A DNA stretch of 64,000 bases. Source: Arthrinium phaeospermum (Eukaryota; Ascomycota; Sordariomycetes; Amphisphaeriales; Apiosporaceae). The position numbers and the translations under genes are program-made. Every line of letters begins with the position of its first letter. The stretch's first letter is position 1. Under the pieces are notes generated by a model. The model worked only from the letters and a program-made list of their open reading frames with translations. It searched no databases and was not told the DNA's origin. The stretch lies in contig QYRS01000004.1 in the NCBI GenBank assembly GCA_006503535.1, positions 868,001 through 932,000 of the forward strand, read 5' to 3'. Positions 58,485-64,000 of the stretch are shown piece by piece.

Positions 58485-60704
58485 TCACGAAAAGTGCTCC
58501 GTATGCAAGTAAACCTCCCTAGCCCCCTCGTTCCCAGACCCCAGGATACGGAGCTGCGCAGCCGCCGCCGCCGCCTGGACCTCCTCCACAACGCCACCTG
58601 GCCCGCACGCCACGATAGCCAGGGACTTGTTCGGTCGTCGCGTGGCCTCGCGTACCGTGCGCCCGATCTCCGGACGCCCCGTACGCGTCTCTATTTGCAG
58701 TGCCCTGCTGCTATTCCTGCTGCTGCTCCTGCTACCGCTGCTCTGGTTGCTGGACGACGACACCTGAGTGTTGGAGAGGGTCGACTTCTCCTGCGTATCG
58801 GCTTCATTATCGTGGGTAGTGGAGGTCGTCGACATGGCAGTGCCAGCACCGCCTCCGGTCTGAAATACGGTGATACGGATCCCCTGAAGGTCGAGCGGCA
58901 GCCCGTTGGACTCCATAAAGTCCGCGAGGGCCTCACCGTACCACCGCACGAACTGGCGGTCCCGTGTCGCGATAAGGACCTCGACCCGCGGCAGCGAGAC
59001 CAGCCCAGCCTCAGCCTTGGCGGCAAACGCCCGCTGCCTAAGCAGCGCGTCCATGACCAGCCCGAGCGAGAAGGGTGCGCCCGCGCCGCAGGCGACGATG
59101 AGGTTGTCGTCGTAGGAGCTGAGGGGCTTGCCCTTGATGCCGCCGTAGGGCCCGTCGAGCAGGACGGGGACGGTGTAGCCGCCGCGGCTCGCGGCCAGCT
59201 TGGCGAGGCGGCCCGTGACTCCCTGGCGGGCTTGGACATAGAAGACGAGATTCGACTTCTCGTCGGTCAGTGGCGAGGCCGCGGCGGGGACGCTGCAGAC
59301 GGTGAAGGGGTGCGAGGTGAAGGCGTGTGCCTGCAGAGCCACGAAGCGTAGGAACATGTGCTGCGAGGGTTGCCACGTCGTCCGCGCCGGCACGGTGATG
59401 CGCATCGTGTGGTCTGAGACCATGTCGAAGGTGGCGCGGAGGCCGAAGCCGAACTCGCTGTAGGTTCGGATCTGAGAGTACAGGAAGGAGAGAGTGTAGA
59501 GGACGCCGGCGGCGATGAAGTAGTGCCTGTGTGGAGACGTTGAATTAGTATTTGCTTATCTGTGACCCGCCCAGCCTCACAAAACAGGCTGTTAGGTGTC
59601 GGCTCAGGAGTATGACTTACCATGACGTTAGTGTGTAGTCGCAGTGGAAGAACAGAAACAGTACGAAGATTAGTGCAGCCAGTAGATGGGTCGCCTTGAA
59701 GAATTCGTAGAAACGGTTGCTAGGGGTATGTTAGTGTGTGTGTCAAGATACTTCAGGGGAAAGGACCCACCGGATAAAGGAGAGGGACATGAACTGTAGG
59801 TAGGCTTGGGCTACCAGAGCCACGACACCCGACCAATAGAAGATGGACATGGTCCATTGCATCGCCATGTCGCCTTGCTGGATGTGGACAATGAAGAATG
59901 GAAAAGTGTGTATCAGCGATAGGACGAACATAGCCCATCCGGTCCAGTTGTGAAAGATGATGAGCTTCTCATGGGAGACTCCGGTTAGAGTGGCGATCAT
60001 GTTGGCTTTGGTAGAGAGGATGCTGGTGTTCGATTCAAGTCAGCGCCGGCCCCCATTGTGGTCCATCGTCCCTAGTTGCGCTCGTGGATTTGCTTACAGA
60101 ATGAAGGGCAAACATGCCAGGGCCATCCAGCCCGCTCGAGTGGCGATAGGCGGCGAGCTGCCATACACAATATCGGGCCAGTAGTAAGGTCCAGGTCCCA
60201 AGGTCATCGCTATATTCCGTCAGTCAGACCTCTTCCCTTCACTTCTCGAAACTCGGGGGCTTGCAAGAGCATACCCAAGAAGAATAGAGCGCCGCTCGCT
60301 AGGAGAAGCACGACTCCGAGAGAAGGCGTCAAATATCCCGCCACCTTGTATCGTCGATATGCCAGATATCGGAAGGCGCCGAGGAGTTTCTGCCATGACG
60401 ACTGCTTGCTGTGCGCCCCGGTAACCAGCCTGGAGGCCCAGAAGCTGATCATGCATGCGGCAATGACGCCAATGAAGAAGTAGAGCGTCCCGAGTCCGTA
60501 TACGAGGTCGGCGATGTACCTGAAGGGAGGTGGTCCAGTTGTTAGTTCTCGAGTCGCTCAACTGTTACACCAGGGAAAAGCACATATTTCGTACCAGTTC
60601 CTGAACCGCGATCTACTCCATGTGCACTGCTCGGGCGTCAACTCGCACATATCCATGCGCGAGGACTCCAGCATGATGGGCTGGTCTAGCCATGGCAACG
60701 GCAT
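58485..60704 (-). CDS. ferric/cupric reductase transmembrane component (FRE family)
   Basis: Plasma-membrane flavocytochrome that reduces extracellular Fe(III) or Cu(II). Six exons: 60704-60595, 60519-60275, 60209-60098, 60022-59771, 59719-59621 and 59526-58485, with introns of 75, 65, 75, 51 and 94 nt in consistent phase, giving 619 aa. The ferric-reductase TM domain has paired haem-ligand histidines (SHEKLIIFHNWTGW, FVLSLIHTFPF, THLLAALIFVLFLFFH). The C-terminal half has the FAD site HPFTVCSVP and the NAD(P) site LDGPYGG and VACGAGAPFS, ending EVYLHTEHF. A Ser/Asn-rich insert lies before the last strand. The start ATG at 60704 was chosen by similarity of length; upstream in-frame Mets exist. 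It is divergent from a Ctr copper transporter. Confidence 0.9.
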
Positions 60705-62262
60705 CGTGTCTGTCGCTATTTGCCGTTGTAGATTGGTCTGGATCTCGAGGCTGTCGTTGCGCAGCAATGGAGTGAGGAGATTTACCGGCAAGGCGCGAGT
60801 AAGATTGACACAAGTCGGACGATTACTACCATCAAGCAGTACGGGGTAGTGCCGATGTAAATACAGCAACAAGTCGGACCGCGCTTGACATTCAGCACAA
60901 GATGTGTAACAAGACCTGAGGCCTTTTCGATTGGTGCACTTTTACGGATTCTGCCAACGCCCAAACACCAACAACTATCTGACACAGTGCATCTCTGATA
61001 AACCTTAGCCCTCCTAAAAATCGTCACGTAACCTAGGTGTGCATGCGACGTGTAGGTACAGGCAGGCAATGTAGGTTGCGATGAAGTGCTACGGTAGCTG
61101 CAAACTAGGGGAGGCCCGTGGGGTGGTGTGGAGTCATCAGCCAGCCATGCCCGACGCGGATTGGGCGAATACTTGCTCAAACCATCTCACCTTCCAGGGT
61201 GCCCCAGCTCCAATCAGGGAATCAGGGGGGCGCCTTCCTTCGCACTCCCGAGCCTTACACCACCACTCGGGACTCCATGGCCATGGCCCAGACAACGTTA
61301 TCTACGCAATTAATCAATCTCTGCGAACTGAGCCGGGTCCGCGGGATCAATTTATCTGGACTGTGGTCAATCGAAATGAGACTGCAATGAGCAAAGTCAT
61401 CCGGCATCCGTTAGTAGCTAATGTACGTAGCAGATTGGCTTTGCTGCACGGACATGACAGTCTGTCGGCGTTGAGACAATACCTGCGACTCGCATCCCGA
61501 CACCAGACTAGGCGTCCCCAGTCAGCCGTTGCAAAAGCTCTCTCAGTCGCAACTCTAATAAGCAGGTGCGGGAGCTTGGCGATTGGGCTGGGCTGGGGCC
61601 ACGGAAACGAAAATGTCGATCCGACGGAAACCCGGGGTCCCAATGACATGGATCTGGGTTGCTGGTGCGTGCGACTCTGCCTGCCCGCCCACCGCTCATG
61701 CTTCACGGTCCAGCAACTAAAGGGTTGGTCAGCATGACTTGCGCGGGATTGAGCACGTTTTCTTTTGGCCTCTTGGTCTCTGCATCCCAACCTACAGTAA
61801 GACCTTCTCCATTCGGCACACAGTACGCGCGCTAGCCTCACCGGCACGCCGTCATGCTGTCCCTCTTCAGCCAGGGCCCCCCCTAGACGCACGAGTTGTG
61901 TTCTTGCGCTCGGAAGACCTGGCGACCTCCCGTGAAACCACCATCTCTCGTCGCAACTCACGAGGAAACAAATCTCTCTCGCTTTTCTGGACCTCGTCTC
62001 GGATAGCATTTCTTGGCTTTGAAACGTTCGGGTCGACCTGCCACCACTTTAATCAGACAGATATTCAGCGCAAACTTGCTCACAGCTGGGCATTCAAAGC
62101 TCTGCTCAATCGCGGTTTTCTGACGCCGAACCTGGGACCCTGAGACCCCTTCTCACGAACAAATATATCTTCTCAACTGCATACCTGCCAGGAGAACGAC
62201 GCATTGACCGAACGAAAGCCATCGGATTCCAACAGAAACAAGACATAACAAACCACGACACA
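60705..62262. promoter_or_regulatory. divergent promoter between reductase and copper transporter
   Basis: 1.56 kb. Two copies of ACTTGCTCA lie at about 61171-61179 and 62074-62082; their core GCTCA resembles the Mac1-type copper-response element (TTTGCTCA). Overlapping ORFs of about 220 codons on both strands lack domains and I treat them as chance. Possible shared control by copper or iron status is an inference. Confidence 0.45.
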
Positions 62263-62963
62263 ATGGATATGGATATGTCTATGCCCATGCCCACGGCGAC
62301 ATCCACAGGGGCGATGCCCTCGTCGACCATGGACATGTCGCACTCGGGCGGTGACGCCGCGATGCCCATGACCATGGACATGAGCCAGATGGCCATGGTC
62401 TTCTTCCAGTCCGTCACCTCGCCGCTCTTCGCCAAGGCCTGGACGCCGGCCGGCCCGGGCGCCTACGCGGGCACCTGCATCTTCCTCATCGTCCTCGCCG
62501 CGCTGCACCGCGTCCTCGTCGCCGCCCGCAACATCGTGTTCGAGACCGCCCCGCACGGCCACCAGAAGCTCGACCTCACCGACGAGGAGGAGGCCGCGTA
62601 CCGGGCGCGCTATGGTGGTAGCGGTGGGGCCGAGGGCGTGCTGGCACGCGTCCGCCGCGCGCTCCGCAATAACCCCTTTAGGATGGCGACGGAGACGGCG
62701 CGGGCGTTTTCCGAGGTTGTTATTGGTGGTGTGGGATACCTACTGTAAGTCGCATCATCGTCTGTTTTGTTCTAGCCCCCTTCTCTTGTCATGTCGAAGC
62801 AAGGACCACCTATCAATCTCTCGAAAGCCACCAGGCTGACTGAACATGTCTACGCAGGATGTTAGCGGTTATGACGATGAATGTTGGATACTTCCTTTCG
62901 GTGCTGGGTGGCATTTTCCTTGGGGCGTTTCTCGCCGGGAGGTTTGGGTCTTCCGATCACTGA
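62263..62963 (+). CDS. Ctr-type copper transporter
   Basis: Imports Cu(I), trimeric with three TM segments per subunit. Exons 62263-62744 and 62858-62963 (113 nt intron, phase consistent) give 195 aa. The extracellular N-terminus is Met/Asp/Ser-rich with several MDM-type metal-binding clusters (MDMDMSMPMP, MTMDMSQMAM). TM1 follows as GTCIFLIVLAALHRVLVAA. Just after the splice the MxxxM pore motif appears as MLAVMTMNVGYFL, and GGIFLGAFLAG is the GxxxG packing motif of TM3. The short C-terminus lacks Cys. The size is that of fungal Ctr proteins. Placement beside a metalloreductase fits a reduce-and-import unit. Confidence 0.93.
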
Positions 62964-63373
62964 TCAGGCGCGTGTGTCACAGTATCTTGGTTGATAAGTC
63001 CTTAATGGGGGAATGGTCGGGGTTCTTCCTACAGCTCGGTTCAAAGCCTGTTTAGAATGAAGCGTTACGAATGATGACTCTACTTGCGCGTCCATTTCAT
63101 TCTGCACATCATCGCAGGCGTTTTCTACCCCAACCGCAAGCCTCGTGAATGCAACCCCATCCGTGTCTCACTGCAGCTCGTCCGGGTTGCATGATGACTA
63201 TGCCTAATCTGGTCGCGTCTTGCATGAGATTGTCATCAATAGCCGCAACGCAGAAGGAGTGAGGAGAAGGCTCGCTCCGTCTTATTTCCATCCTACATTT
63301 CTTTCAATCTTATCGCAATCTTACTGGAGTCGTTGAGTTTTTGGACCCCGTCCACAGCAACAACCTTCACGTC
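62964..63373. other. intergenic region
   Basis: 410 bp between two genes on the same strand; 3' UTR and promoter. No gene seen. Confidence 0.35.
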
Positions 63374-64000
63374 ATGGCCGCCGCGGCCGGGGATACTACT
63401 CCTGCACCCGGAATGGGCCGCATTACGCTAAGGCAAAGGGAGCGCAGTGCTAGGGGCCAGGGGATCGACCGGTACTTCTTCGACAAGAAGTTTGATAAGA
63501 TGCGCGAGGTCGACGAGACAACCACTTACCTGGAGATCCTGAACTATACGGTTCGCCCATCCCTTTTGAGTGTAATTTAACCGTAGTAAAAACAATGCTG
63601 ATCGGTAGCGTGGTCAGGACGGACGTAGTCTGGTTGAGTCACAGGCTTTGAGACTCGGCGATGACTTTGACAACTTTCTGACGCGAAAGGCAAGCGACCT
63701 GTCCGCGTGCGTCCCGGGCCGAGGAAATCGCAGCTAATTGGATCGACCATCTAACTCCAGGGGATATTTGAACCTCCTGAACTGCCAGAGGATGTCCATT
63801 TCGTGAATGGGATCCGGTTGGTGTAAGTATCAACTTTTTTTCTTCAAGGAGGTCTGATTATCTGACAAAGCAATGTAGGATACAACAAAATGCGAGACAT
63901 GAAAAGACGTTCTCGCCGGACCACATCTCACTGCCCAAGGACACGTATAAACAGATGATCGAGAAGTTTCACTTACCCCTTCAATCTCTGGAGACAAGCA
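63374..64000 (+). CDS. hypothetical protein, truncated by window edge (possibly CorA-like family)
   Basis: Only the 5' end is present. Proposed exons 63374-63550, 63645-63689, 63761-63822 and 63879 to the edge keep phase. Intron 2 (63690-63760) uses a GC donor in the context AAAG/GCAAGC with a normal CAG acceptor; reading through instead meets a TAA. The encoded start is basic (RITLRQRERSARG), then YFFDKKFDKMREVDETTTYLE, and the last part (NGIRLV/IQQNARHEK ... HISLPKDTYKQMIEKFHLPL) resembles the region preceding the TM segments in a fungal CorA-like protein group as I remember it. The rest lies outside the window. Confidence 0.5.

Noticed and set aside
61081..62009. Overlapping ORFs of about 220 codons on both strands in the reductase/Ctr promoter
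   Set aside because: No domain, no splice-compatible extension, and both strands open at once, which suggests GC-driven chance ORFs.

Overview
The window is nuclear DNA from a filamentous ascomycete (Pezizomycotina, possibly a Sordariomycete). The evidence is short GT-AG introns (45 to about 215 nt), genes of lineage-typical families (SesA/NACHT STAND protein, HET protein, RO10 dynactin subunit, Sho1, C6-type regulator fragment, DHA1 transporter), and an AT-rich transposon relic with a RIP signature. About 24 protein genes can be supported. No rRNA, tRNA or CRISPR was recognised. Exon coordinates were joined by hand from splice signals and reading phase, without transcripts.

Layout. 0-4.4 kb: divergent pair for the mitochondrial methylcitrate cycle, 2-methylcitrate synthase (-) and 2-methylisocitrate lyase (+), sharing an 883 bp promoter. 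4.9-6.0 kb: SDR oxidoreductase. 7.6-9.2 kb: glutamine-synthetase-like enzyme. 10.0-14.0 kb: fungal transcription-factor-domain protein followed by a DHA1 transporter on the same strand. 14.4-15.5 kb: degenerate kinase-like protein. 16.5-19.9 kb: NACHT STAND (NLR-like) protein with a SesA-like N-terminus and an N/Q/G-rich, amyloid-signalling-like linker. 21.4-29.9 kb: GPI-type cysteine-rich surface protein, a small unknown protein, a DUF6594-type membrane protein, a small charged protein, a glutathione S-transferase and a DUF7587-like protein.

30-40 kb is gene-poor and contains diverged dispersed repeats plus two poorly conserved genes, one with a C2H2-like finger and a scrambled 3' end. 40.5-41.4 kb carries sho1. 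43.54-46.23 kb is a 2.69 kb transposon relic with terminal inverted repeats, a TA target duplication and near loss of CpA/TpG. 46.8-47.3 kb is a direct tandem duplication whose copies differ only by indels.

Between 41 and 52 kb three conserved genes (sho1, the RO10 gene, a vacuolar amino-acid transporter) are broken by single-base indels in otherwise excellent coding sequence. Together with the indel-only duplication this suggests local assembly error more than real gene death. 53.9-57.5 kb has a HET protein convergent with an unknown protein. 58.5-63.0 kb holds a ferric/cupric reductase divergent from a Ctr copper transporter, a plausible metal-reduction and uptake unit. A gene truncated by the right edge, with a probable GC-AG intron, closes the window.

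Best candidates for new biology are the SesA-linker-NACHT protein, the reductase/Ctr pair with its repeated promoter motif, and the RIP-mutated element.
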